From: Rotaria macrura
Taxonomy: Eukaryota > Rotifera > Eurotatoria > Philodinida > Philodinidae
Reading direction: 5' to 3'
Assembly (NCBI GenBank): GCA_900239685.1
Contig: OENT01000272.1
Coordinates: forward strand, 62,001-126,000
Length of the DNA: 64,000 nt
Shown here: piece by piece, positions 47,101 to 59,918 of the stretch
Position numbering within the stretch: position 1 is the stretch's first letter
How the letters are laid out: each line of letters opens with the position of its first letter
Translations under genes and position numbers: made by a program
The notes under the pieces: generated by a model
What the model was told of the DNA's origin: nothing
What the model saw: only the letters and a program-made list of their open reading frames with translations
The model's database searches: none

Positions 47101-47697
47101 CTGATCAACAAACAGTCAACAGAAATCAAGTGACGAAAAGTTTGTTCTATTTTTATCATGAAAATATTCTTCGAAGCAAGTTCAGTCCAGACAATATTTT
47201 GTACATAATTATATTTCAAATGGATACAAAAGAATTCTAGCTAGTGCTCTTCTCTTTTCATTTTCTACGACATTTTACATAAAAAATAGAATGATTGATC
47301 TCATTAACTTATTCTCGAAGATTTTCCTGGTGAAATTGCTATGGAAAAAATTATCTAGAATATTGCACCGATAAACAGTCGACGCCGAAATGTAACTCTC
47401 ATCTATATAAATCATGTCTTATGAAACCTCGTATATGTCTAGGAAATTTCTTTCGTAAGCATGTATTTTATACGGACAAATGTATAAATTTTGTTATCAG
47501 TTACAGTACAAAAAACAAATGCTTTTTTATAGCAAGCTTTTCAACACGTCATGTATCTTCATTTGCACTTATGAATGTCAATCAGTAGTACTTATATCAA
47601 GGAACAAAGTCTTGGAAATAAAAATAGTAGTATATAAGACATGAAAATCATGATAGACTTCTACAATTGCCTCTAGCTTCCGGATAGAATATCAAAA
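44191..47697. other. Gene-free spacer before BTB paralogue B
   Basis: AT-rich, with no supported exon on either strand. A 92-codon minus-strand frame at 45891-46169 begins with TTG rather than ATG and has no splice context. Confidence 0.5.
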
Positions 47698-49160
47698 ATG
47701 TTCTTAGTTCTACTCGTATGTATATTATTTGCAGAATTTTTTTATCTTTTGAAATTATACTATATTATTTAGACTACCTGGCTTGTGCTATTCAATCAAC
47801 ATGCAATAGCCAAAACAGTTGGCAATAGTGTGGAATACAATGTCGAGGATCTTGACGAAGAAATTTTGCCTACAACTGAAAATACATGGACTACTGATGG
47901 TGTTGTGAACAACGATAATAAGCATGCCAATACTTTAAATATTAACAATCAAGCATTACTTGACTTCACTGATAACAATAACACGGACAAAAATAATGAA
48001 TCATCAGATGATATCATTGAATTAAATGTTGGTGGTCAACGTATTACAACAGTTCGTTCAACTCTCACTGCTGTGCCTAATTCAAAATTAGCAAATACTT
48101 TTACTAAAGACGATAAAAAAAAAACTAAATCAAAAACTGGAGAAAAAGGTCCATACTTTATGGATTACAATCCGGTACAGTTCGCATATTTACTCGATCA
48201 ATTGCGAGCAATTAAACGTATGTCGAATTTTACACCGTTCGAACTTAACATTCAACCACCAAATGTTGACGTACGTTTCAATTTTTCTTTTATGTTGTAT
48301 GAGCTCGGATTGAATCGTAAGTAACATCAGACAGAAATCAATATACATATATATATATACATATATTCATTGTTGTGTTTTCTTCAGCTGAACGTTTCTT
48401 GTCACCCATGGTTGGAACTCATCTCAATTTAAATGTTAGCTCTCTCATTGGATGGAAAGAATGCTATCGTGGTAGATATAGTAAACCATTCAATGCAACC
48501 ATATTGAAAAGTGTCTGTATGGGCAAACGGCTTCTCGTTGGTTGTCGGTCTGTTAGTGACAAGAATAAGTTAAATGTAGCTGGTGTAGGTGAACGTGAAA
48601 ATATTTTCAATCCATGCTCGCCTAATTCACATTGTACAACTAATAAAAAAAATGGCTTAGGTTTCTATTATGCGGCAGATTATGTCTGGGGTTTCGAAGG
48701 ACGACCAAAGGTAACAATTTCTATGATTGGATAGGAATATGATCTTTTTGAATAGTAGAAAATGTCTATATCTTGTTTGTTGAAAACGATTCCGTAACAA
48801 TTGTAATCGAAATAAGAAGAAGATACTAGGGGCTTCTTTTCCAACATGGATAGACATAAAAGTGACTGTTATTGGAATGTTTACGTCATTTTTTATATTG
48901 AATTATATTTATTGGATTTAATAGAGTGCGTTTGTGTAATATTATTTCGCATTTTCTAGGGATGGGTCGAAAATAACCCCTATGGATATCATAACCAGTT
49001 TCTTCTAAATCCGTGCGATTCAAGCGATCAATATTCTGAATATCGACTCTGTTGGTCGTTTTCATCGACTACTGGACGTGGTGGTGGAGATAGATGTGGA
49101 AATGAAAAAGGTCTCCACAATTCGAAAACATGGGAGCGCGTTATTTATCAAAGTGCTTAA
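47698..49160 (+). CDS. Secreted BTB/T1-domain protein with cysteine-rich C-terminal domain (paralogue B)
   Basis: Four exons (47698-47715, 47773-48316, 48388-48710, 48960-49160) join in phase; 361 residues. The 18-base first exon (MFLVLL) plus TTWLVLFNQHAIA makes a signal peptide. A polar, acidic, Asn-rich linker (about 25-84) is longer than in paralogue A. The T1/BTB domain (about 85-187) has DDIIELNVGGQRITTVRSTL, AVPNSKLANTF and FMDYNPVQFAYLLDQLRAIK. The C-terminal domain keeps the same frame of motifs (SLIGWKECYRGRYSKPFNAT, LLVGCRSV, NPCDSS, YRLCW, GDRCG, TWERVIYQ) with eight Cys, an even number that suits disulphides. An extra 249-bp intron sits after GFEGRPK. Exon sizes and phases of the first three exons match paralogue A, so the pair arose by tandem duplication. 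Divergence is large, so the event is not recent. Function is unknown; T1 domains assemble as tetramers or pentamers, which suggests a secreted oligomer. Confidence 0.87.
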
Positions 49161-49225
49161 ACAATTATTTATATTATACTACATGCTCAGCAACTAGATA
49201 TTTAGTTATATGCATAGCTATAACT

Positions 49226-49231
49226 AATAAA
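49226..49231 (+). terminator. Probable polyadenylation signal of BTB paralogue B
   Basis: AATAAA 66 bases after the stop codon, a typical distance for a compact animal 3' UTR. Confidence 0.5.
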
Positions 49232-50494
49232 AGTTTGACATGACTTACAAATTTAATTATAAATTTTAATTTGATTGTGCGAATACATTTTAAAAAAAAC
49301 TTAAACCGACAAAATTACATATATTCAAATAAACACTTTCATTAGAATTCAATTTACTTCTTTATCTAAGTCAACGCATTAGCGTGTCTACTAACTGAGA
49401 TGATATACACACATACACACACTGTATAGTTGAAACATCAGCCGTAAGGATCATTGCCTATGAGTATAAGTAATGATGTCGAAAGCATGCTTTCAACAGC
49501 AAATGATTCGTATTAAATAGATTCATGCTATCTTAATTCAATTCCAAAAGCATTGATATAGAAAAATACTTTTTGCAGACTCTTGTGACAAGAGTCTTGT
49601 CAAACTTCAGATGCTTGAATATGTACACACATGTGCCTAATGATCATATCATGCTGTTTCGTTCGTCAGCCTGAATTTATATTGACTAAAAGAAAAGACT
49701 ACTAGTCTAAAGTTAAAAAAACAAAGCTTTGCCATTTAGAAGTTGTAAAAATTTAATTCGTACCTTTCCGTGTACGCACAACAATCTTCGATTGGCTTTG
49801 ATATTTCAAGCAGTCAACACAATCACATTCAATTTAGTTTTTCGATGGTCATCAAAATACAGAGTTTTGAAGAAGATGGGAAATTGTGCAGTTTTTCATG
49901 CAAGACAAGAATATTCTGGAAAGTTTGACGAAATTCATGCGTACTCATGCATTTTAAGTTGTTGAGTACAATTATATAGTTACTAAAATGCACATTTAAG
50001 AGTCACACATACATGGCTAAATGTTTTATTGATTCTGATAGATCATGGAACTCGATAGAAAGTATTTTTATCAACATTGAGTTGAAGGATAGATTATGTT
50101 TTGGAATATCAATCATCAGAGAATAAAGATGTGATAAAAATTGACACTAATTAATGTTGGCTACGAATTCAAGGATTAACTTTATTTAGAAAACCAACAC
50201 GTTGTAATGATCGAAACAAAAACAAAGAAATGAAAAATTTCATCACCAATTTCTTTTCATTTTGTGATAGAACAGCGTGTATAATATAATTCATTGTAGA
50301 ATAAATTTCATGTTATTAATTGATCTTTCATGAAACTAGTGCACTAGACTGTTATACAGTCTCGCTAAATTGTATCTTTGTCACATATTGGAGTAGAATT
50401 TTATTTCGTAATTTAAATACAGATATAAAATACGATATCATTGTATCATTCAATCATGATTAAAACAAAGGATATTGTGACAATCTATTGGAAA
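49232..50494. other. Spacer between convergent genes
   Basis: Lies between the plus-strand BTB gene and the minus-strand GON7-like gene, so it holds two 3' flanks. A 78-codon open frame at 49729-49965 lacks an ATG and any support. Confidence 0.5.
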
Positions 50495-50882
50495 TCATTT
50501 TTCTTCTTCGTTACTCTCCGATGATTCAGCAGCATCATCTTCATCTCCATTTTCTTCTTCTACTTCATCATCTTCTTGTTCGTTATCATCTACAGTAAAA
50601 TAGATATGAAGCAAACAATTATCAAAAGTAAATTACAATATAATTACGTTCTATTTTACGTTTTTTCTTATCCCCATTCGCCTCTTGCTCTAGACGCGCT
50701 TTATTAACAAAGTCCGTGAATATCTTTGAAATATTTGCTTTCATACGTTCATTAGCAGCAATTAATTTATCATAAGAAGATGATTGATCTGTTGTTGATG
50801 AATCCATTATAGATTCTTCTAATGTTTGAGAGAAGTTTTCAGCTCTAGCACTTATCGTGGCTTGAATTTTTTGTGTACTCAT
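50495..50882 (-). CDS. Small acidic-tailed protein, possibly GON7 (KEOPS subunit)
   Basis: Two exons (50882-50648 and 50589-50495) join in phase 1 across a 58-base intron; 109 residues. The N-terminal 70 residues are polar and helical (MSTQKIQATISARAENFSQT; SYDKLIAANERMKANISKIF), followed by a basic KKKRKIE patch and a Glu/Asp tail (DDNEQEDDEVEEENGDEDDA). Length, the L-x-x-x-N-x-x-MK-x-x-I segment and the acidic tail resemble animal GON7, the small partner of the KEOPS complex that makes t6A on tRNA. GON7 is poorly conserved, so this is tentative; other small acidic nuclear proteins would fit. The gene model itself is good. Confidence 0.65.
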
Positions 50883-51096
50883 CTGGATTCAGAAAATAAT
50901 ACGTAGATTTAAAAGTACAATGTTTATTTGAGAGATTAAAAACAACATATTTTATTTTCATAAGATTTTTATCTTTTACTTATGATAATTTACAAAAAAA
51001 AAAACATACAAATAGTCAATGAGAATTTCTTTCTGCATATTTTCAATTCATCTATCGTATAAAGCGAATTCTAATTGATCTTCTAGATAGAACTGC

Positions 51097-51739
51097 TTAA
51101 CTATCATCCACACAAGTCATGACGCCGATGCAACCAAGCAGACCTAAACAAAGTAAAGTGAAAACTAATATTTTGAAATTAATTTTGTTTGTGATTTATT
51201 TGTATAATTAAAGTCGATTGTCATATATCTGTTTAAATATATATCATAATGAAGAAAACAGCGAATTTAATCAATTTTATTTTCCAAGAGTAAATTTCGA
51301 GCAATGCCACAGATAAAAATCCAGGTGCATGTCGTACTCAACTACTTGGATGAAACCTAGAAATTACTGATTATTTTCCTATGCTTACCGATCAAGAGAA
51401 ATCGATCTGAATAAATTCATTCATATGCATACAAAAACTTTATCCAATCATCTATAGGTAAACTATGGATTATTAAAAGTCATCATCATTCGTCATAATT
51501 AGAAAAACAGTACACTTACTTATAAGAATAAATGGAGGACATTTTGCATCAACATGCTTATGCAGTGATAGGATGGAAAGGAATATAATAAGTATATGCA
51601 TGTATGAATGAAATATTTTTTCTCTGATAAGAGAGAAAGTCGATTGATGGTCATTATTTCGAGTTAAGTTTACTATTGAAAGTTTTTCTTTCTCATCAAA
51701 TTTATCAGTGTTTATAAAACGAGATAACAATTGAGGCAT
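51097..51739 (-). CDS. Small hydrophobic membrane protein, unknown
   Basis: Exon 1 (51739-51520) starts with MPQLLSRFINTDKFDEKEKL and contains a hydrophobic stretch (MHILIIFLSILSLH) before AKCPPFILI. It ends at a strong donor (A|GTAAGTG). Exon 2 (51143-51097), after a TTTAG acceptor, continues the frame as LLGCIGVMTCVDDS and stops. Total 88 residues with two hydrophobic segments. The intron is about 376 bases, longer than most here. The exon join makes the second hydrophobic segment continuous (PPFILISLLGCIGVMTCV), which supports it. I know no homologue. Confidence 0.45.
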
Positions 51740-52010
51740 TTTTTTAACTCGTCTTTTCTCTTGAAAATCATGGAATACTATAAATTTAATAATTCATACG
51801 ATATAATCTAGAATAAATGTAATCTGATAACAAAGCAACTATAAAAAAAAATATTTTGAATTTTATTGTTTGACTCTGGCTCTTCACTTGACGTACACAC
51901 AAGAAATAACATATATATATAGAGAGTGAGAAAGAGAGAACGAAATGCTTTAAATGTACAAAGGAAAAAAATGTATAACAAAAGAGAAAAAAAAACACAT
52001 GTTTAAATGA

Positions 52011-55000
52011 TCATGATAAATGATCATCATTATCACTACTGTCACTCGATGAAAGAACTATGACTTCGATATCAGTTGATTGTGATTTATTACTTGGCGA
52101 TCGTTTTGTTCGTTTTGGATGGCATTGATGATGATGGTGATCATCATCATGTGCTGATAATGATAATGTGGAACTAATACTTCGTTTTCGATTTACATTC
52201 TGTTCAGTAGTAGTATTATTTGCTAGGAAATCACATGTGATTCTTGCTAGATCTTGCCAATAATTTCCATTAGTAACATCGGATTCTACTAAAGATTTGA
52301 ATGAAGTAACATCTAGGTATGATTGATTAGTATTATTTGTTTGTTGTGTTTCATCAAGAAAGTGATCATGATTGTATAAATCGTTTGTGGAAGGAGTAGT
52401 TGGCATAGATGAATTTGTTGTTTGATTATTACTTTCGTCTAGTTCAGTTTCATCTTTACTTTCATTTCCTGACGAAAGAATAACACAATCACTTGAAACT
52501 GATTGACGACGAGATTCTGCAATGAGAAAAACAAATCATGTCAAAGAAAATTCCTTTTTTTAAATTAGATACAATCCATACAACATGCATAGATTAATAA
52601 ACAGTACGTTAAAAGTGTATGTACGAAGCGTTTTGTAAATTTTCATATTGTTCATTATTCTATGCACACATATGAGTATTAGTTAATTAGAATAGTGCTA
52701 ATAAAAGACTGAAATATCATAGCTGAAACTAACCTTAGTTTTTATCTAACACCCAAGATCACATTGTGATTGTAAAACTTCTAATCAACATCTAGATAGG
52801 CTTTATAAAGCACAAAAACATTTCCTACAATGCAATTCAAGATCTACGACAAGAAAAAATTCAATCAATAATCGAATACACTAATTACTCGATAGTATCA
52901 ATCGAAATTCAAAAGCGATTTCAAGATTGTACTAAGATCTATTGAAATCTGTCTTTTCGTCTTATAGAATGTTAAAAACGGATAACATTTATCTATACAA
53001 AGAGGAATATAACTTCGCTTCATAAATATTGGTTAGTATAATAAAGAATTCATCTGGAAAATATTTATATTTTTTTCAATTTTTTATGTGCAGATATTCC
53101 GACTTCTTCTATTTTTAGTAAGAATCAAACCGAATCCACTCTATGAATATGTTATCTTAGTTCTTTTCGATAACAGTAATATTATCTTTTGGTATACATG
53201 AAACGTAACATTAACCCAAAGAAAAAAACAAGTTTTGCACAACTTAGGAAGAATTCAACATTTTTCTTACTAATAATTTAATACACAGCTAACTAGAATA
53301 TGTCATAAATGTATCGATTAATCAATCATTCATGTACTTTAACTTGTATAATTTCTATACGATTATCGTCTCTCGATCAGTTATCATTCAAGAATTCAAT
53401 CAATGAACTTTATACTAGAACATCTTAACACTTCGTTACTTTCAACTTCATGCATAGATATTGTAAATGTAAATTAAACTAAAATAAGTTCCAATCAATC
53501 ATTTTCAATACTATTTAGTCATTAATTTGTAACCTATGCAGAAGGATCGTTATGAAGGAGCTTTCCTAAAAAGTCACTGGTTTTTATTAGAAGTGTTACA
53601 CATTGTATATATTGTTCGTAGCTATTTCTGTATCATATATTTTTACCCTGCTTCATAAATGAATGTCCTACGCATCTAAGTTCATCTATGGTGGTGATTG
53701 TATACGACTTTGATCATCATTGATTTTCGAATGAACATTGTCGGGTCAGATAGTAATCGGATTGATTGCATCGATCACTGTCAAGAATAATAGTAGGGCA
53801 GTAGATGTGACGATTTTTTAATTTGATATATTCGATAGAGATATGTCTTAGATATGCGTAGTTTATTTTTAAAGCTTCAAGTGTATTGTTTAGCTCTTAA
53901 ATTGAAGTTGCATTATCGAATCCATTGGTTAAATGAATCATACCACAGGTGTGATTTTACGCTAGTTATATTTTGAGAAAGACAAACCGATCGGATTCGA
54001 AGCATGAATAAAGTATATTACGTCAGCAAATGTATCGCTCCACTAACTTGTATGTTCATACTAGAAAATTTGCATGCTTCATTGTTCTCAGATACATTGT
54101 CGTAATCGAATGAAAACATACTGCACAAATAGAGTGCCTCTGTGTCAAAAAATTTGACTTTTCCTTTTCAAGCTATTGACAATTCTGATTCGAAAAAAAT
54201 GGATCAACTAGATGTTCTATGTTTTGTTTTACTAGTCGAATAAGAAAATCTATCGTTGGAAACTCGATTTGCATACGAATCATTCTGATTTTGAAAAGAA
54301 ATAAATATGCTTAACTTACTGAATATAGACTGATGTATTGATTCATCATCTTCATACTCATCATCAGCATCATCGTCATCACTATGATGTACTGAATTGT
54401 TAGCAGCAACACCATGTTTTTCTTGTTGAACATTATCAAATATGTACCGACAATTGGATAAAATTTCCGTTGACGAATCAATTTCAACAGTTGAACAGTT
54501 TGGTGGAACATTCGATATTATAGATTGTAAACGTTTATCAATGCATAGATTCTCAAACGTTGCCGGTTTTTTACACAATGGACATGTCCATTGTAAACGT
54601 CGTTGATTCATTTGAAGAAATGATCGCAAATCAAAACATGTCAAATGTGAACAAAACGATGACTTAGCAGGCACAACAATTAACGATTGTGTTATTGGAC
54701 AAATTAATGAAACACGATGTTGGGTTGCCATTAAACCAGCATCGTTAATTTCAATATCACTATCGTGATTCGAAATCGGTATTTGTTGTGGTTCACGGTT
54801 CAGAATTCTAGTAAATAAATGATCTAATGAAACACAACGAACAAGTTGAATTTTCAATGTGTAAGATTTCGGCAAGTTTTTCAGCGACATATTCATCGGT
54901 GCTTGTAGCCAATGGTAGTTTAGTATATTTTGAATGTTAGATTTTGGTATTAGTCTATCTGTTATATCCGTTGGAAATACAAGCGAATGTGCTTGTGAAC

Positions 55001-55731
55001 CGACAGTTTTCGATGTATTATTATTGATAACTGTTTGACCCTAGAAAAATTGAATGTGTATCTTTCGTTCCTTATGAATTATAATGTGTAAACTTACATT
55101 ACATTGAAGGAATAAGTAAGGTGGTAGAACATCATTTTGCTTTTCCGATATAATTGTTGGCGTTAGACGAAGTAAAACTTTAGCGAAACCTTTTAGGATG
55201 ATATCAATATCGAAATCAGTTAAATTAAAACGTAAAGGAGAAAATGAATTCCATTCTACAGGTATATTGACACATTCAATCATACGAAGTTGATCATAGA
55301 AAGGTAAATAAACATTTTGTACAAGGTTGGGTAATGGCAGAGTTTCAATTGATGGATTCGGCGATAAAATAACTGCATGTTGATTATGATAGTCACGTGA
55401 AGAAGATGATACAGGAAGATTAAATGTTGGACGAGGCTGTCGAATGGAATTGAATCGTGTCATATGTATTTGATGAATTTTATTCATTAATTGAGGAGTT
55501 AAATTGGAACATATAAGAATATTGCAACGTTGTAATAATTCACGTTTATTACCTTGTCGTGAAAGACGTGCATATTCGAGTAGAGCCTATAGTACATATA
55601 CATATACACAATCTATAGTGCATAGGTGAAAAAGAAGAAACTATAGGTTTTACTTGTAAATCTGGTACACGATAACTTTTGATTATGTCAAGTGCGTTTT
55701 CTTTTAATTGAAAACTTGGCAATGCATTCAT
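52011..55731 (-). CDS. PIAS: PIAS-family SUMO E3 ligase
   Basis: Nuclear SUMO E3 ligase that binds the SUMO-charged Ubc9 enzyme and modifies transcription factors and chromatin proteins. Four exons (55731-55654, 55586-55098, 55040-54320, 52516-52011) join in phase to about 597 residues, usual for PIAS. Domains in order: an N-terminal SAP box (about 10-48; SYRVPDLQALLEYARLSRQG, KRELLQRC), a PINIT-type region (about 75-290), and an SP-RING/zf-MIZ (about 297-350: VSLICPITQSL, FCSHLTCFDLRSFLQMN, WTCPLCKK). SP-RINGs use fewer zinc ligands than true RINGs; C, C-x-H and CPLC are all present. An acidic stretch follows (DDDDADDEYEDDE). The last exon, after a 1.8-kb intron, has two SUMO-interacting motifs: DCVILSSG, and at the end EVIVLSSSDSSDNDD, the usual hydrophobic core followed by Ser/acidic residues. 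It is the single PIAS in the window; which vertebrate PIAS it matches cannot be told. Confidence 0.92.
52517..54319 (-). other. PIAS: Large PIAS intron 3
   Basis: 1.8-kb intron between the SP-RING exon and the SIM-bearing last exon. It is AT-rich, with no nested gene or repeat end recognised. Confidence 0.6.
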
Positions 55732-58700
55732 TTTTTTCCTTACAATATAAATCGTGTATAATAAATAATAAAATATTATGTTTCCTAACTTTTATATATA
55801 AAACGAGTTGAAAAAATAAAATTCATTGTATATTCCACTAAGAACAGAAGAGAAGGACACGTTATGATTCGTCTATATTTATCATGAAATTTTTCTTTTT
55901 GTTGGCTGTTTTCTTAGGTTGGTGAAATTCGACTGCAAAGATAGTCACTATTGACGTATCGTTGTAAAAAAAGATCCTAATACAAATACTGGAAATAATT
56001 AACTCGATTTTTTGTTCATTTAATGAAAAATCGATTCATTTATTGTTATATTTCGTGCCAACTTCTAGTGCTATCTATCGTTTTGCAAGACCGGCGCACG
56101 TTTATTAGCCATATATGCATTCATAAAAGTATAGATGTGAAAAAGAAAGAAAGGCAGAATTGAATTCATGAAAGTCGAGAGTAAAGAAGAAAAAAAAGAA
56201 ATATACTTAGAAATTTATTGGAGTAGGGAAAAAAACATTTCTTTCCTATTTCCCTGTGTTTGTTCATGCCCTGTACGGGAAATCATTCATTATATCAATC
56301 GCATTCGGATTGAAGCTGTGCACATTTATGAGATCTGAATCTAAAAATCGTACAACACAATTCAATGTTGAAATCTGTCCTAGTTCTATACATGTAAAAT
56401 GTAATATGAAGTCTTTCTAGAGGGTGGTCGCATTCATCCACTATTGTTGTAGAGAATTGATCTTTATATAATTATTCTTATCGAATACTGTGCTCGTAGA
56501 AAAAAGAATTTTTCAATGGTACCTTGCGACACAGCCTAGATATGAGTTTTGATGATTTTCGTTGCTTGTGCTAGTTACAGATATTATTGATGTTCCGATT
56601 GTAAGACATAATAATGATAAGTGTATATTTCCTTATTTATTTTCATTGATCGATTGATTCTATATTTCAATGACAGAATACAAAGTAAATCGATAGACTT
56701 GCAATTATTCAGATTCTACGACTTGTCTCTGCGGTAAAGCTCGAAGTTAAACATTAAGTTTTAGCTTTCTTCTAGTACAACATTCATTGAAGGTAGCTTC
56801 CAGTGATATACCCATGAGATTCAAATAGAAACTACTGTCCTGCGCTATAGTTGTTATTTATCACAGGGGATTACTTTATCTTATGCATTCAGGAATATAA
56901 TGTGTAATTATCGTTTTACGTTTTTCTACTGTCATTTTATCCGAGAGTAATTCGAAAGGCAGAACGAAAATCTCTCTTGATATATGATGCATGACAGCCT
57001 TCATCTGACATTTACTATGGTCTTAAGAGAATTTGAATTCCTAACTTATATAGCTCGATACTTCGTCAGCATTTGTTTTCACAACATCTCATAGTTGTGT
57101 GCTCATTCGGGAATGAGCAATCAGCTGATATGATAAGCTCTTCTCAGTAAGTCTTCAGAACTCGTTTGGATCGCTACAGTGCATGCAGTCTTGAATCAAA
57201 AGCGTTTTATTAGTTAGAAGACTTCTCTTTCTAGAAAGGCTTTATGTATCTGCTGTTCAGTTTGTTTTTTTCGGACCTATTCCCATGAAATTTACTGAAT
57301 AATTTTAACTATTTCAACGTAATGATTCACAATCTGAATTTGATTGCAAACATAAAGCTAGTCTATTGTGTGCATCCAGAATTTATATTTCAAATATCTT
57401 CGTTTCGACTGACATGGAAACAGCATAGAGAATTTATTAATACATTCGGCAATTTGAAATAGTTTGTACGTTACTGTTGAACGTCACAGTGACAATGATG
57501 CAGTTCATTGTTCGATCGATTCAAAAGCTGATTTTTTTGGAAAATGGATCTTAATCTTAAGATTTTTTATTTATTAGGTCAATTCTAAATGGGTTTTCAT
57601 CTCTATGAATCTCGCAAATCGAGATATATTACTGCTTGAAAAATATGCATCATTCATCATTGTACTGCGGCTCATTAAATTTGCTTTTTTTCTTCAATTG
57701 CATCTGTAATATTATGAGAAAATCATCGTATTAATTATTTCTATCTGTGCACTCTTATTTAACAAGTATCCCAGTTGTTCACCAATAAGTATGAACGCAA
57801 TGCCCAGAGTCACAAAAGTTTATTGGCAATGACGCGAAGTTTTCTTTCAGGTGAAAATAATATTTTTTACGATTGAAAAAATGCACAGCTACTTGCTTGA
57901 AGAAATTCCTAATGCATAAAAAACCTTGTTGAAAATCATATTTGCTTGAAATAATTACCTTAATCGATATCATATTTTACTTTCAATGCTCTGCGTCTGC
58001 TTAAATTTGAGTGAATATTGTAAATAAATGTTTGTGTTTTTCTTGTGATTTCAATCGTTTCATTCATATGAGGACACATGAAACCGAAGCAAATCCTATT
58101 TCAAGAATTAATTAATATTTTCAAGATGACACATCATATATCATGATCGAATGAGGTCATCTCTTTCTCGATTCCATGTTATATATATCCTTGGTCTTTG
58201 TAGTTCTTATAATTCAATATGTTACCATATTAATGTAACTTTTATATTTAATAAGTGTGGAATAAAATATACGTTCTATGAGAACTCTTGAATTTTTTTT
58301 CAGTCATTGACAAAAAAATTCTCATTTTTGTTCTTCGCTTTTTCTCCTACTTTATTATTCGTGTAACTGCACGGCTTTTTCTTTGTTATTAGAAGTCGAA
58401 TATACAAACAATCATGAAATATTGACAACGATTGTAAACAGAACAATATTGACAGTGTACATATGTCTTAGGAATAGAAACACAAAAAAATTAATAATAA
58501 AGAACGAGTAAACAACTAACTTGTTACTATCATCATCTTAAAAAACGCTAACAAGTATGCAAATTTTTATTCATTTTAATCTAATTAAATACAGATAGTA
58601 CAGCAAGATTTAGAAATATTTTCCCAGATGATATTTTCTTTATTACATCAATAATCGAAAGATTCATAGATGAATTTATCAATGAGCTTTCTATAATTAG

Positions 58701-59537
58701 ACAGGCGACACTGTTTGATTGATATTATGCATTTCGAATTTGCGAGCATTCGTTATTTTCATTAGTATAAAAATGTAGTATATTGAATGTCTATCGACTA
58801 CGGCTGAATTAGAAGAGAAATTCGTTAATGTTGTGAACACAGCAAAAGTCAGACAGAAAATGAATTTTCTTTCTATGACTTTACATTTTCCTTTCATTCC
58901 TCTCGTCCACGAACGCATTTGTTTGTGTGTGCACCAGCAGTAGAATCGAGTGACGAGAACAATTTACTTGTCAAAAAAGTAGCTCTATCGACCGATGTCG
59001 TTTATTTCTACTGACGTTTCTTTTCTTGAAACAGGACTTGCTCACACGTATATTTTTTAATAAACTTCGATGTACTACATGTTAGATGTAATGTAAGTAT
59101 AGTGGAAAAAGGAAAAATATCAAAAGATAGAAAAATAGATAGATTAATCTGGACGATAGGAAAAAAAGAAGAAAAATGAGAGAAGAAAACACTACACTTC
59201 ATCGTCTAGAACAACGAAGCAACCGGCGCAAATGAGAATGCACACAATACCTTTCAACTCTCTCTCTTCATTTACACAGATGCAGAACATACATGTGGAG
59301 CTTACACAAAACGACCCTTTTCTTCTATTCTCTTCTCTCGCTTTTTTTCGTTCCCGTTTTATGTCTGATGATGAAGAATTTTGTGTGCGTGACCGTCGTT
59401 GAAGCGGGCGTGTATCATTTTTTCCTCTTCTGTTCTTGTACATACGGAGAGAATGTGTATATTATGTTCAATCATAAGGTAACAATTCGTCATATATCTG
59501 TGTTTAGATAAAACAATTTTCATTAGAAATAAAAAAC
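55732..59537. other. Divergent spacer between PIAS and the next plus-strand gene
   Basis: No supported exon. It should contain both promoters. Low-complexity purine and pyrimidine tracts occur at about 59100-59190 and 59320-59360, close to the plus-strand gene start. Confidence 0.45.
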
Positions 59538-59918
59538 ATGACATCGTCTTCTTCAACGTATTTTCTACCAGAACCATCAACATCGTTTATTGGTGCGAAA
59601 TCAATTCTGATAAAACAATCGTCACCAACGCCGCATCACTCTGTTCACCATCAATTTCAACATCCACTTCATCGACCTCATCCACCATCAATGAATTCAC
59701 ATCAACACATTGTGAAATCAATCCCTACTAATGATACATTTCATTCATTAAGTGTTAATAATATCAATAATGGTAATTCACTATTAACATCAAATAGTAA
59801 TAACACACCATCAGTATTGACGACGAATAATAATGATGAGATCAGTGGTAATTTGAATGGTCATAGTCTTTCGCAAAGTATGGAATCAATAAATAATATT
59901 GGCTTACAAGATGATGAG
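59538..59918 (+). CDS. First coding exon of a His/Ser/Asn-rich protein, gene continues beyond window
   Basis: ATG-initiated, 127 codons, ending in phase 0 at a good donor (GAG|GTAAGA). The sequence is low complexity: MTSSSSTYFLPEPSTSF, then HHSVHHQFQHPLHRPHPPS, then Asn/Thr/Ser runs and SLSQSMESINNIGLQDDE. Such disordered His/Pro/Ser/Asn N-termini are common in animal developmental transcription factors. A long first intron, apparently running to the window end, also fits such a gene. No DNA-binding domain is present in the window, so the family cannot be named. Confidence 0.6.
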
